Origin: Clitopilus passeckerianus | Taxonomy: Eukaryota; Basidiomycota; Agaricomycetes; Agaricales; Entolomataceae | NCBI GenBank assembly: GCA_944990035.1 | Contig: CALYLX010000035.1 | Span: forward strand, 248,001-312,000 | Length of the DNA stretch: 64,000 nt | Direction: 5' to 3' | Shown: positions 47,012-59,480 of the stretch, in pieces | How positions within the stretch are numbered: the first letter of the stretch is position 1 | How the letters are laid out: each line of letters opens with the position of its first letter | Notes under the pieces: generated by a model | Told to the model about the DNA's origin: nothing | The model's input: the letters and a program-made list of their open reading frames with translations, nothing else | The model's database searches: none | Program-made: the position numbers and the translations under genes

Positions 47012-47583
47012 TTATGCTGGACCCGCTGGGGCAACTCGAACGCGGGCATTCTCTCGCAATAACTCTTCAATCTGCTGTATGCCTTTATCTATCTTCATAC
47101 TTATGGAAGCTGCCTCTTTACGGCACATCTCCTCCTGGTTATTAGAATTATATAAGATGTGTCGCTAGGATGTGAAATAATGCCTACCGCAAGTACTGCG
47201 CAAACCCTTAGGGTTACCGCGTCCTGAAACACCTCCAAATTCCATCTGAATGCCTTTTTCGCAATTTTTTGGATAATTCCAGCTTTATGCTGCTTCAAGA
47301 CATCATGGCGTGCGGTCATAGCCTGGGCTTTTTGTTCGAACCTGGGCAACATGGTCATGCAATGCCTTCATAGGGTATTTGTTTACTTTCTAAGCTCATC
47401 CATGTGAGAAGAGCGACTGTCTTGGTTCGGGTTATTCTCGATCAAATGCCTGTAGTACATGAGCACAAGGCTGACATTGAGTAAAACCGCCGCGTTGCTA
47501 TTGATTGTCAAACCATCCGCCATGCGGCCGTAGAATGAGTACTTGAGATGCTCGAAGAAATCTGGAGTAGTTCCGAGAGACAT
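47012..47583 (-). CDS. Orphan gene X2 of a tandem pair
   Basis: Three exons, 47583-47387, 47341-47188 and 47134-47012, 157 aa. Reads MSLGTTPDFFEHLKYSFYGR..., then FEQKAQAMTARHDVLKQHKA..., then EEMCRKEAASISMKIDKGIQ... ending RVAPAGPA. Exon 1 has the same length as in X1 (197 nt). Both introns sit at equivalent places, although the protein has diverged strongly after the shared TTPD start and LEVFQDAVTLRV / LEAFHNEVILRV segment. No family recognised. The reading frame was retained in both copies despite divergence, which suggests function. Confidence 0.6.
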
Positions 47584-48354
47584 AGGAGTATCGTTGAGAA
47601 ATTACTAGCTGGGTTGATATCTTCCTGCTCGATATTCGGGCGATATTTATCTGACCCCTCGTGTCGTTGTTCCATATTCAGATATACAGCTCAAGAAACA
47701 AGTATATAAGATGCATGATCCCCTGTCAAATCTTTGTAAAGAGCTTCCATGGGCGCCAAAGAAGTCCATTGTAGACCTTTGAATTGAAAGTACAAGACGG
47801 ACCCACAGACCCTTGTCCTGACATTGCAGAGGGCGCTAGAATAGGTCGTTTATTACGAAAGGTTTAGTGTAACGTTGTGGCACCGAGAACAAGTCGCTGT
47901 GCATGTTGCTCAGCAGCCTTGTGAGGATGTATGCCGAGCTGTGTGGGGTTCTTGTTCAAGGGTGTGGGTTCCTTTGGCTTATGTTCTATGATACGAGCGC
48001 CAACAATGTCTTGGCTCTGACTCCTCTGTTGAAGACCCTGAGAGGGGAAAGAGGGATCCGGCAAATGAAACCAGAAACTGTTTAGTCCCCATAATTCGTC
48101 GACATTTGGTGAGGAAGTGGTGAAGTTCGTGATGCAAATCCGTCGGAAATCGGATTCGAAATACTGGCGATTATTTGTCTAGAATCTCCGAAAAAAATAC
48201 AAAATTGATCCATCCAGGTATCTGCAATGAACCACGTTCCGTCAACTGCCATGCACCCAGTGCCACCCACAGCATGATGCGGCTGTAGCTGTTTAAAGAC
48301 TGTAGAGCAAAAAGCCAGAGGAGTAAATGCAACCCAGACTCTAATACTGAAACT
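47584..48354. other. Intergenic region upstream of the nucleotide-sugar transporter
   Basis: The left part (to about 47845) is the 5' flank of X2 and belongs to the duplicated unit (shared TTTATCTGACCCCTCGT and TACAAGACGGACCCACAGAC blocks with 46110-46300). The right part is the promoter region of the transporter. No gene recognised. Confidence 0.4.
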
Positions 48355-49623
48355 ATGCCAGCATCGATGTTGACTGACTGGGCGACTACCCTTTCATTGA
48401 TCTTTGGAGGGTGTTGCAGGTGAGTGATTGCAAAGTCGTCAAATTCGTGTCGAAGCTGACACGGGGATTGGATCTTTTCTAGTAACGCAATTACACTCGA
48501 GCAGCTTACCTCTGAGTATCCCAAAGCTGGCTCGTTGATTACATTCTTCCAATTCTTGATTATCTCGCTGCATGGCTTGCCCAAACACGTTACTTGGACG
48601 CCTTATGGTCCACGGTTCAAGCCACGGAGGATACCCTTGACGCCTTACCTGATACAGGTTGCACTTTTCTACGTTATATCGCTGTTGAACAATGCAGCGT
48701 TTGCGTACCGCATCCCAATGTCCGTTCACATCATCTTCAGAAGCGGTGGACTGGTCATCAGTATGGTGCTGGGCTGGCTGCTTCGCGGGCAAAGGTCAGT
48801 CCAAAACACCAGGTCCTATTCAAAATCTCCTGACATTCTTCTCAGATATAATGCTCTGCAAGTTCTATCCGTCTTCCTCGTCACCGTTGGAGTCATCCTG
48901 ACGACACTCTCCGCCTCCAAATCATCCAAACCACAAGCCTCTGTTACCTCCTCCTCAGACACCTACATGAAAGGTATCGGCATCCTCTCCCTCGCTCTCC
49001 TACTCTCAGGCTTCCTCGGACTTACCCAAGACTGGACATACTCCAAATACGGCCGTCCAAAACCTTCCTCAGAATCGTCCAAAACACAAAGCAAAAACAA
49101 GAAGAAAGAAGACCCCTCAGCAACGTGGCAAGAATCCATGTTCTACCTCCACTTCCTCGCTCTGCCTATGTTCTTCTCCGTTCGCGCAGACCTGGCAAAT
49201 CAGGTCGCTGCAGTGACGAATGGTCCTTGGCTTTCCTTCCCTATGTTACCACCCGTTCTTGCGCCTCCTGGCTCTTCGCCTAATAGCACCTTGCCTAGCT
49301 ACCCACTAGCTATATCTCTCCCAGCAGCCACTATTCCACTCCTACTCAACACCCTCACGCAACTCGTCTGCGTAGCTGGAGTCAACCGCCTCACAACCCG
49401 AGTGAGCTCGTTGACAGTGACCTTGACCCTGGTGGTGCGGAAGGCTGTCAGCTTGGTTCTGAGTGTGCTTGGGGTGGGATTGGTGAATAAGGAGAGGAAT
49501 AAGGAGGTGAATATGGCGATGATGTGGAGTGGAGCCGCGTTGGTGTTTTTGGGGACTGTTGCTTATTCGATTGGAACTGGGAGGAAGAAGGCGGTTGAGA
49601 AGGAGAAGGGGAAGAAGGAATAG
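48355..49623 (+). CDS. UAA-family nucleotide-sugar transporter (UDP-GlcNAc type)
   Basis: Golgi/ER membrane antiporter of the UAA/SLC35B family, most like yeast Yea4 / SLC35B4, which import UDP-N-acetylglucosamine. Three exons, 48355-48419, 48483-48794 and 48846-49623, 384 aa. Motifs: LIFGGCCSNAITLEQL at the first helix, TFFQFLIISLHGL, PLTPYLIQVALFYVISLLNN, AYRIPMSVHIIFRSGGLV (family hallmark), and ALQVLSVFLVTVGVILTT. Later come DWTYSKYGRPKPSSESSK with a charged loop, and C-terminal helices ending in GTGRKKAVEKEKGKKE, a dilysine-rich tail consistent with ER retrieval. The second intron (51 bases) is stop-free and in frame, so it could be misread as coding. Confidence 0.87.
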
Positions 49624-49873
49624 GCGGATATACCGTGTTAGCGTATTTATTGATTTGATCTGTTGTATAATACTACTCTCAACTTCAGCTTCCTATCCGT
49701 GACGAGAGGGATGAAATCCAAGTATGAACAAGGGGGAACTGGTGTGAACAGGAATACGGTCGAAGGAGTGCTCCTTGATTTCAACGTGGATTAATACATG
49801 GTCGAGAGGGGGTAATAACTAATAGTAAGACAATGATAAAATACAACCAAAACTGGCAGGAAGCCGGAACAAA

Positions 49874-51157
49874 TTATTTTCGTTCACTTAAAAACGCATC
49901 CAGTTCTGCGTCCAAATCCTCTTGAGTGACTTTCCGCGGTTCGTGTCGAGGGGCCCGCCTGTCACCTCCACCTCTCCTACCCCTCCTTGATCCCGGTCGT
50001 TCACTAGGAGATGAGATCCTAGCAGCCAGATCTCTTTCTCCCGACCTCCTGTTCCCTGCGCGTCGAGGAAGAGGCGCAGTAATCCGTGAAGCCAAGTCTA
50101 GCTTCCCAGGCTCATCCAGCACCGTTCGTCCATCATTTGCAATGTAGTCCGAACGCATCTTCGACGGTGGTGATCCAGGCGGAGCCGCTGCATCTGCATC
50201 CTCTGCGTCTTCAGCAAGGAACTGATCAAGCTCCGCATCCAACAGCGCCCTCTGCGCCTCCTCGTCCAGCGCACCTCCACCATCATCCTGTCTCCGGCGT
50301 TTAGCAGCCGGCGGCACACCCTCGCCACCATAAATCTCCTTCCCCGCCAACGTCCCATGTTTCCTATAAAACTCACTCTCCTGCCTCGCCCGCTTCTTCT
50401 TCACGTCATCCAGGAGCGCCCACCGCATCCGTATGGTGCCTTTGAGACCCTGGCCCTTGCCAAGGCTGGTGTTAATGCGCTCCTCTGCTGGCCACATTTC
50501 GACGGGGATCGACTTGGCTGTGACGAACCCTTCTTCGTCTGGTGCGTCGGCGGCGGATTTTTGGAGGAGGCTGTAGGAGGAACGGGCGAGGGGTTTGGAG
50601 GGGAAGACGAAGACGCAGGTGTTGTCATTTATCCATTCTAGGCCCATGGGTTCTACGTCGAAGTGCTTTGCGTAGGCGAATAGGCGGGCCGTGGGGAGGT
50701 GGGAGATTGGAGGTCCCGAGAGAAGGATGGCGTTTCCTCTGCGGTTAGGGTCGACTGGAGATTGGGAGGTCGTGTCAGAACAGGTACATATTTTGTCGTA
50801 AGGGTGCTCACATTCGTCCGTCATATCTGTGGCTCCGTCCTGGTCGTCCGTCATTTCCGTGCCATCTTCATTGTGTTTACGCTAGCCGTTTTCGGAGTGA
50901 TATAACTTGCTGGTTAGGTCCTTCTGTTGTACACCCCCAAGTACATGCTACCAGCGCACCTTTCCAGCAGCTTTTGCAACAGAAGTTTCAGCCATAAGAT
51001 ACAGTTTTGCACTGCTAATACGGCCCGCAAGTGAAGACGTCGTGCCTTCCATCGTGTCGGTCATAACAGGGTCCTTTGATATTTGTTCTTCATACGGCAC
51101 AGTGTCATCGTAAGAAAGCACTGCAGAAGGCTCTATTATGTCCTGTGCAACGTCCAT
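49874..51157 (-). CDS. NCBP3-like RNA-binding protein
   Basis: Nuclear mRNA-biogenesis protein related to nuclear cap-binding subunit 3. Exons 51157-50960, 50881-50812 and 50754-49874, 382 aa. The conserved NCBP3 RRM-like core has NRRGNAILLSGPPISHLPTA, FDVEPMGLEWINDNTCVFVF and a later TIRMRWALLDDVKKKRAR. The C-terminus is Arg/Gly-rich (RPGSRRGRRGGGDRR) and ends TQEDLDAELDAFLSERK, a FoP-type duplication motif found in mRNA-export partners. The start was placed at MDVAQDIIEPSAVL because the joined frame gives AAGK-RKHNEDGTEMTDD. The second intron (57 bases) has no stop. Divergent from KRR1. Confidence 0.78.
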
Positions 51158-51291
51158 AGTTGAATCGAGCGCGTTCCAGAAGTATAGAGAGTCAAAGGCT
51201 GGTCGTTGTCGGCGACAATGGTCGTGGAGGATGGTGAAGCGCGTAATGAGGTCGGAATCGGAGTTCGGAAATATCTTTTGCACTTGCATCC
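51158..51291. promoter_or_regulatory. Bidirectional promoter region of NCBP3-like and KRR1
   Basis: 134 bases separate the two start codons of these head-to-head RNA-biology genes, so the promoters must overlap. No TATA box is evident. Co-expression is inferred from spacing and function. Confidence 0.5.
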
Positions 51292-52913
<1,622 letters not shown>

Positions 52914-53269
52914 TGTTCATTGTGGGCGCGAGGTGATGATGTACGACATTGTATGATGGTATCTGCTTCCGTTGGTGTGGCAGCAGATGGTGGTGGCTGG
53001 TGGCTTTACTCTAATCTGCCCGCGGCCGTGGCGCAGTTCGAGACCTTTACCTCAATCTCTTTCATCAAATGTATTGAATTAACCAAGTTCTGGAATCTAG
53101 AGCAGAGTGACAACACTTCGGACTTCTAGAAATCTTCAGGCGCCTATGGTTGCAGTGCAAGTGTTGCAACACCTGGCGTGAGGTTCGGCAAGGAGTAGTT
53201 GCTAATGCTTTACAGGGCGCTATCTGTTCATCTACAATCCGAACTGACTAGGAGGCTCATTTCTGTGGC
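52914..53269. other. Intergenic region
   Basis: 3' flank of KRR1. Nothing recognised. Confidence 0.35.
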
Positions 53270-53700
53270 ATGCCCTCTGCGATCAGTGATTATCAACAGC
53301 CTCCTTCGATCATTGCGTCCAAAAAAGCCTCGTTCAGGACTCGTGTTGCCAAGCTCATTCAGGGCCACCAGGCTCGAGACGCTACCTTGCTTTTGTAGGA
53401 CAGATTGACGCCCAGTGATTTCTCAAGGTGTGACGGAATCGCTTGATAACCGAAGTATGTGGTTGTTTTCTGGACACCTCACAGCCATCCACATTTTCCC
53501 TTCTAGACATACTGGACCCACAGATGCGGTCGTTGATATACAAGGACGGCTCACAGGAAATTCCCCTGGCTTCTTCGAAATATACGCCGCCCGTGGCTGG
53601 TTCCGATCGCCAAGATCTGCCCTCCGTTGAAGGGTTGTTGTCCGTTTATTCCGCTCAGAACCTCATTGACGAGATTGGCACTGGGATTCACTCAATTTAA
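53270..53700 (+). CDS. Possible small unrecognised protein
   Basis: From ATG 53270 the frame reads MPSAISDYQQPPSIIASKKA and then SFRTRVAKLIQGHQARDATL until a GTAGGA donor-like site. A second open stretch reads DILDPQMRSLIYKDG, then SSKYTPPVAGSDRQDLPSVE and ends IGTGIHSI at 53700. Both have protein-like composition, but I could not find an acceptor that joins them in frame, so the model is incomplete. No family recognised; it could be a relic. Confidence 0.3.
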
Positions 53701-53876
53701 TACCGGATGCCGTCACAAATGAGAGCTGGGCGCAGCGTATCGCCACCCGTTGAATACTCTGTTGGTCGTCACGGTCCTTACCCAGGCACGTTATCGGACT
53801 CGGACCCTGCTTCGTCAAACGAGGTAGGAGGTGTTTATATATGAAAAGCCGTGTGCCACCCAACTAACGTTTAGTC

Positions 53877-56591
53877 ATGGCTCCCAAGAACGTTCGCTAC
53901 CTAACCCTCGAAGATGCCATTTACGACCAGCACGCCCCAGAATTCGATCCCCATATTCTGAATGACGGCCTCACACCTTCGACAGCGGTACATTCTGTGA
54001 ACAACAGTCCAGGATACTTGAAGAGTCCTGGGTTCCCTGGAACGCCTGGATATGGAGGATACAGCTATAGCCCCGATGCGTCACAGAAGCATCTCCTCTC
54101 GCCGCTCTATGTGCCGACAGCGGCACGGAAACGAAAACACCCTGTCTTCAGCGGGTTTGAGGCCCCAAGATGGAGCACAATCTTTCTTCACATCCTCCTC
54201 TGCGTTGCTGCATACCCTCTATTGATGGTTTGTGTCATTGTCGCGAAGGACCGGACGCTGTTCTGGACACGTTTCATTATTGGACTGGGATGTGGCTTGA
54301 TTGGAGCGGGCTTGAGTCTGAGTATTCTGCAGATGGGGAAGCAGTTTATCGAGGCAGCAAGTACGTATTTTTATCTATGATAACCATCGATGACGCTGAT
54401 GATAGGAATCTTTCAGCTTGGGCAACTGTGATCCACCAGTCTCGAGTGCAGAGTGCGCCTGGTATCAAGCTGAAGGATCTGGCGGCAAATTCTATGGATC
54501 CTACTAGTGCGCTGGCAGCGCTGAAGCTGCTGTGGGATCGTGCTATGTACCCCGGAGCATCAAGATACGCTAGACGGGATTACGAGTGAGTATCTGGGCC
54601 CTTTACCCACCATTTGAGTGCTCACCCCTTCTATAGTCGTCGTGCTTGGACGTTGTATATCATCTTCTTCCTGTTCTTGTTATCACTCGCCGCATCGATA
54701 CCCTTCACACTTGGTCGTCTTATCGATATTTCAACGACCTTGACGGTGAGCCGAATTCCGCAATCTAATGCTGGCCTACGTACCCACACATCTGGTTAGT
54801 ACCAAACGCGAGATTGGGAGGAAGTCACTATCAGCGGTGTCAACTCTCCTGACGACGTTGCAAAGGCGAAGGAGCTCAAAGCACCTTTTGATGTACGTCA
54901 TCTTCTCAGTAATTGCTCCAGCCATTCTGAACTTATGGCAGAACTTCGCTTTGACCTGGACACTATCTCCTTTCTCCCATCGTGACAGTCTACCTCCAGT
55001 GGCTTCATTCTCATGGGAGAATGATACTGTGTACTTCTCAGAAACGACGCTGTCCCAACTGGTCCCAGGTGGTCATGGATTTGGCACATTTGACATTGAG
55101 CCCTTCAACTCGTCGAAACCCAATGCGGAAAAGCCTGCTGTTACCACGACTCGCAGTACGCTTCAGCCTATTGACCCAGGATGGATTCTTCGGTCTGTGC
55201 TTTCTTACTGGATTCGTCACCAGTTATCTCATTTTTGTATAGGTACCCGAAATGGGGAACCAGGCTCCATTGCGTCAAACTTCCTGATCCCGAGATTAAC
55301 TTGTAGGTCATATAAGTTTCAGGCATAAATAGACTACTCAACCGCACTTGATAGAATTCCCAAGGCCACCAGTACATTTACCTACATGTTCACGCCGCGC
55401 CAAGTCCTTCGCGACCTTTTCGCTTCCTTCAATTTGAACTTCAATGAAACGAAATTCCCGACATTGACCACGGCTGACATTATCAAGACCAACATCAATG
55501 ACACGCTACCTGCAGGCCTCAACCCTGCCGATGTTGCGATGAGTGGGGTCTTCTACGATAATGCCGTGGCGGTCAACTTTTTCAGCAAGCCTGTTAGCAT
55601 GGGTTAGTGAATGTTTTATATTGAAACGATGATGCCATGTTTACATATCTTGACACTTCAGGTGAGGATGGCAATGGCTGGATCAGCGTTGAAGAAGTCC
55701 TCATTCGGCTTAACACCACATATGCACCCAACGGCAAGTTTGGCAGGCTTAGCGACTTGAGTGTTCCCGACGAGAATGGAAATCCGACCTACATAGGATA
55801 CGATGGAGCGATCTGCCTACAACTTTTTGAACCCTGGATCGTCGAGACCTATAACGGCACTACCGGTGCACCGAGCGCACGGCGACTCATTGGACCCGGC
55901 AACCAGGTCCATGATCTGGAGGGTGAAATAAAGGAGGAACGTCAGTTTGGCCGAATTATCACTGACCCCGCTGTATCACGGGAGCTCAACTCCAGCGACC
56001 TGGCGGATGTGTAAGTCGATTACCAGCTCAGCCGGCTTTTACTCAATACTCAATCACTATTACAGTTACGTTATCAGTCATCAGAACAGTGTTAACTCAC
56101 TGATCAAGGATAACGGCAGAGACTCTTTCTACGTGCCCTCTCAAACTCTGGTCGGGTTCACTGGAGGAGATGGACCAAACGGTTATACGGAGCTTTCCCC
56201 GGACCTCTTCGCCCAATCTCGAGGAAGCGCCGATGCTATTAATATCCTCCCTTACTTCGCTGGCAGCGGGAAGCTCGTTGCACGAAGATTCCCGGATCGA
56301 GTTCTCTCCAGTGCATCGATTCCCACAAAATGGATGATCACGTACCTCGCAGGTGTCCTTGCCATCGGTGTTATCGCCGGTCTTTTCGTCCCCAAGTTGC
56401 CTCTAGGTGTCCCACGACGTGGATTCCAGCTATATTCTTGGCTTGCCATGTTCTACGCCGATGAGCTTGTCTCTTCAGACAGGGGAGCCATCGGTAGGAA
56501 TATGGAGTTGGATGATATTGAAAGGCATGTTGGTGATCTACGGTTCCGATATGTGAACCAGCATGTTACTCAGTATAACATAAGCCCATGA
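53877..56591 (+). CDS. Large unrecognised membrane protein
   Basis: Multi-exon gene, start MAPKNVRYLTLEDAIYDQHA. The N-terminal 90 residues are polar and Gly/Pro/Tyr-rich (TPGYGGYSYSP), then helices STIFLHILLCVAAYPLLMVC and FIIGLGCGLIGAGLSLSIL. After a loop with AYRRD-type basic residues comes a third helix (WTLYIIFFLFLLSLAASIP). A long, probably extracytoplasmic region follows with several N-glycosylation sites and the segment EDGNGWISVE. A last helix (MITYLAGVLAIGVIAGLFV) lies near the C-terminus, followed by a cytoplasmic tail ending VTQYNISP. It resembles basidiomycete membrane proteins of unknown function; I cannot name a family. Reading frame and splice sites look intact. Confidence 0.7.
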
Positions 56592-56840
56592 AGGAACCAT
56601 TTCTTTTTTCTCCTTTTTCCATTCCTGGGCTTTCCTTATCGCATCTATTTGAACCGTGCTTTACTTCATTATAATTTGCATTATTAGCCTTAGTTCCTAA
56701 TTTTGTACTTCCAACACTTCAAAAGGCATCGTCCTTCTTTTATGTCGTGCATTTTATTGGGCTTTTAGGAATACATGCTGTATTTATAGATTAAATAATA
56801 GAGTTCAAGCTCATTAAATACAGTCCGTTGAGTACGTGCT

Positions 56841-57937
56841 TCAGAACTTGACGCCACGGAACAGCTTCAATTGCTTCTTGAAGCGCTTAGCTTGGCCAGG
56901 GGTGAAGTTGTTCATGCAAGCATCGTCGGTGTAGTCCATGTAGTTGTCTGCGGGAAAGAAAGAAAAAACACCCTCAATATCTGCCAAGGTTTAACAAACG
57001 TAATTACTTACGGATGGGATCAACACCGTCAGCAGGGCATGTGTCAGAGCCAACAGGGCAACCGAATGCTGGGCCAGCTTCAGCAGGGGTGTCAGCAACG
57101 CGGTCGCCCTTGCCATCGCATCCACCTTGGAAGGTGTGGTAGAGACCGACCCAATGGCCAGCTTCGTGAGTCAGAGTCTGGCCGAGGTTGTAGGGAACAG
57201 CAGTGCCGCCGGGGACGGAGGAGTAGAGGATAACGACACCGTCGTCGTAGGGCGCGCCCTGGTACCACTTGGGGAAGGTAGCGTAGCCCAAGAGGCCTGC
57301 ACCTGCACCGGAGTTGAAGCTAAGAGACGAGGGATGATTAGAATGAATTGTTTGGCGTGAAGCAAGGTAGATATGACGTACCCGACAGAGTAGACGTTAA
57401 GATCGGCAACGCCACCCTTGCGAAGGGTAGCCTTCATAGCAGTCTGTTCATCGGTGTCGGGACCTGCGTTGTTGAACCAGCCCTCGTTAGTTGTGTGGGT
57501 GATCTCGGCGAGCCTCCATTGGAGCCCACTGGGTGCGTAGGCAGTATTCATAACGTCGATTTGTGCCTTAATCTGTGACTTTCTGTGTACGATGTGAGTA
57601 CGAAGATTTACGAAAAGCCGGGGGAGTAAACTCACGGAACATGGCCTCCCTCCAAAGTCTTGTTGGCCTGGACGACGTGCCAGTAAACATTGAGAACGGG
57701 AACCTTTCCCTTGGCCGCCGTATCGACGTCAAGAGAAGCGCTGTTAGCCTCGAAATACCTCTCGTCCTGGGCAATCTGATCGTCGCTGATATGTGTGCCA
57801 CAAGTCCTGGGATACGAGATGAGCTTTGGGACACGACGGGTCTAGTGTTGGCAAGCATACCTCTGGGTACGAGTGAATGGGGTAGCAAGTACCGCGGAAG
57901 CAGTGAGCAGAGCAGTAAAAGCGACGGAAGTCAGCAT
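56841..57937 (-). CDS. Secreted zinc metalloprotease, family M43
   Basis: Extracellular metzincin-type protease of the M43B (cytophagalysin/pappalysin) family common in fungi. Start MLTSVAFTALLTASAVLATP is a signal peptide. The catalytic helix is HEAGHWVGLYHTFQGGC (HExxHxxGxxH with the family's Cys after it). The Met-turn NYMDYTDD lies in the last exon before ACMNNFTPGQAKRF. Upstream come VYWHVVQANKTLEGG, AEITHTTNEGWFNN and the VGSDTCPADGVDP loop. About five exons; stop at 56841. All zinc ligands are present. A role in external protein digestion is inferred from the family. Confidence 0.9.
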
Positions 57938-58692
57938 CGTAAAACCCGAGGAAGAGAGATACCAGAGGGGTAGAGTATCATGTCTACGACAAGGTAGCGT
58001 TTTATACAGCGTCCAACGTCGGGCTGTCCGGGACCCTTACCAGAGCTTTATCAACATGCTTTCGCGGACATCCATGCTTTGATGCGTCGAGGACTTAACA
58101 CCTGGCAGATCCATGTGGACGGGGTAAGGGTATAATGATAGCGATAGACGCCATCTGCCCCAGACTGGAAGTACAACACCCATGGAAATGATGTGTCGTC
58201 GTCAAACCGCGTGCCCAGCGTGTATACATCGCAGTTTAATGCCCGAATGATGGTGCATGATATCGTCGACAATATGGACGTCGTTCGCGACCCTGCCAAG
58301 ATTGGCAAGAAGGCGGCGCTCAGAAGAGGTTTGTGCTTCAAATACACGGCTTGAGGCTACCGGAAACAGCGAAGTCGTCGAAATTGGGTTCGACTGGAAC
58401 AAAGTCAAGCTTGTCGATCAAATTGGCGGACCTACGCCGAGGTTAGATATCGCCAAACTGAGCCTCCGCCTTCCAGCAGCACGTGGAGCATCTGATCAGA
58501 ATCGAGGAAACAAGACATTTCTCTTCATGCGCGAACGCCCGGAGAATGTGCATTTTGGACATCCCTAGTGTTGAATTCAGCACTCATGCCGGAAAAATTG
58601 GATAGAAGGTCAAAGCCACATTTCATCCCTGTTGCTTCAACAGAAAAAATGCCTTTCTAATTGCGACAGATCGGAAGGAAAAGACTAGGAAA
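57938..58692. other. Intergenic region between protease and RNA array
   Basis: Promoter side of the protease gene, then about 500 bases with overlapping open frames on both strands (the longest on plus, 58257-58568). No domain or splice pattern was recognised. Confidence 0.35.
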
Positions 58693-58792
58693 GCCCGGTC
58701 TCTTGGTCGAACAGCGTTCCTAAGCAAGTGAATGAAACCTGAAGCTTCCCCAGTTTAACTGATGCTTGCTTAGGGTCGTTACACTACCGGAC
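58693..58792 (-). ncRNA. tRNA-like structured RNA element 1 (decayed)
   Basis: Minus strand, 100 nt. End strands GTCCGGT and ACCGGGC pair over 7 bp. An A-box (TAGTGTAACG) follows the 5' strand. The middle forms CTAAGCAAG / CTTGCTTAG (9 bp) around small hairpins. The T-arm region keeps GTTCGACC but its stem is no longer paired, and the D-arm 3' half is lost, so this copy is degenerate. T4 (58682-58679 on the minus strand) follows within 15 bases, a possible Pol III terminator. Confidence 0.45.
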
Positions 58793-59119
58793 TCGGGCTA
58801 CGGACCTTCAAGCCTGGCCATCTGTAGGGAGAACAGCGATGTGCATGGCCCCTCGAGTATGATTCAGGAATGTGTAGGTTTTACGGGCCCTCATTCAAAT
58901 ATTCCTGGAGATCAACATATTAACTGAAATCAAGAAATATTTAAGTGGCAGACCTCGTCATGCCAGTGGCATGCTGGCTGTGTGCGGTAGTACCGAGCAC
59001 GATCAAGAATGCGACGTCGCCTGTGTGGCAGAAGCTCGAATTCGGAGGAAGATTCCAGGTGAAAGGGGCCTGAAAGGACCTACGCTTTAGAAAACCATTT
59101 CCCGGTTCATATGTCCTGG
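58793..59119. other. Spacer in the RNA array
   Basis: AT-rich spacer between tRNA-like elements 1 and 2. No gene seen. Confidence 0.35.
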
Positions 59120-59248
59120 GTCCAGTCCTTGAGTCGAACAAGGTTTCTAAGCAACAGTTTGGACAAATTGTCCTACATACCAATAACGATATGTCCACCA
59201 GGAACGTCCTGGTGTTTGCTTAGCGTGATAACCGTTACACTACCGGAC
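59120..59248 (-). ncRNA. tRNA-like structured RNA element 2
   Basis: Minus strand, 129 nt. Ends GTCCGGT / ACTGGAC, extendable to 9 bp (GGGTCCGGT / ACTGGACCC). A-box TAGTGTAACGG with D-arm GTG...CAC. T-arm CCTTG-TTCGACT-CAAGG. The central stem CTAAGCAA / TTGCTTAG encloses three hairpins (CACCAGGA-CGT-TCCTGGTG, ACATA...TATGT and GGACA-ATT-TGTCC) in place of an anticodon loop. T4 follows about 25 bases downstream. A standard tRNA is excluded: there is no U33, and the base expected to be U8 is paired in the acceptor stem. Confidence 0.55.
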
Positions 59249-59480
59249 CCAACCTGCGAGCGAACAGACAGGGTAATGGCTAATGTGAACCTGAGCCACT
59301 GAGGTCATCACATTGACTGCCTGATCAACCGTGTCCTCCTGTGATCTCGGACATTCATAATCTGTGATTCCACTGGCTTCTGAACTTCGAACGAGGCACT
59401 TTCTGTCAGACAAATGAATTGTGCACATTGAGATCTACATTCCGAGAGGTCGCTTAGATCAAGCGTACCCCAATCGTCGT

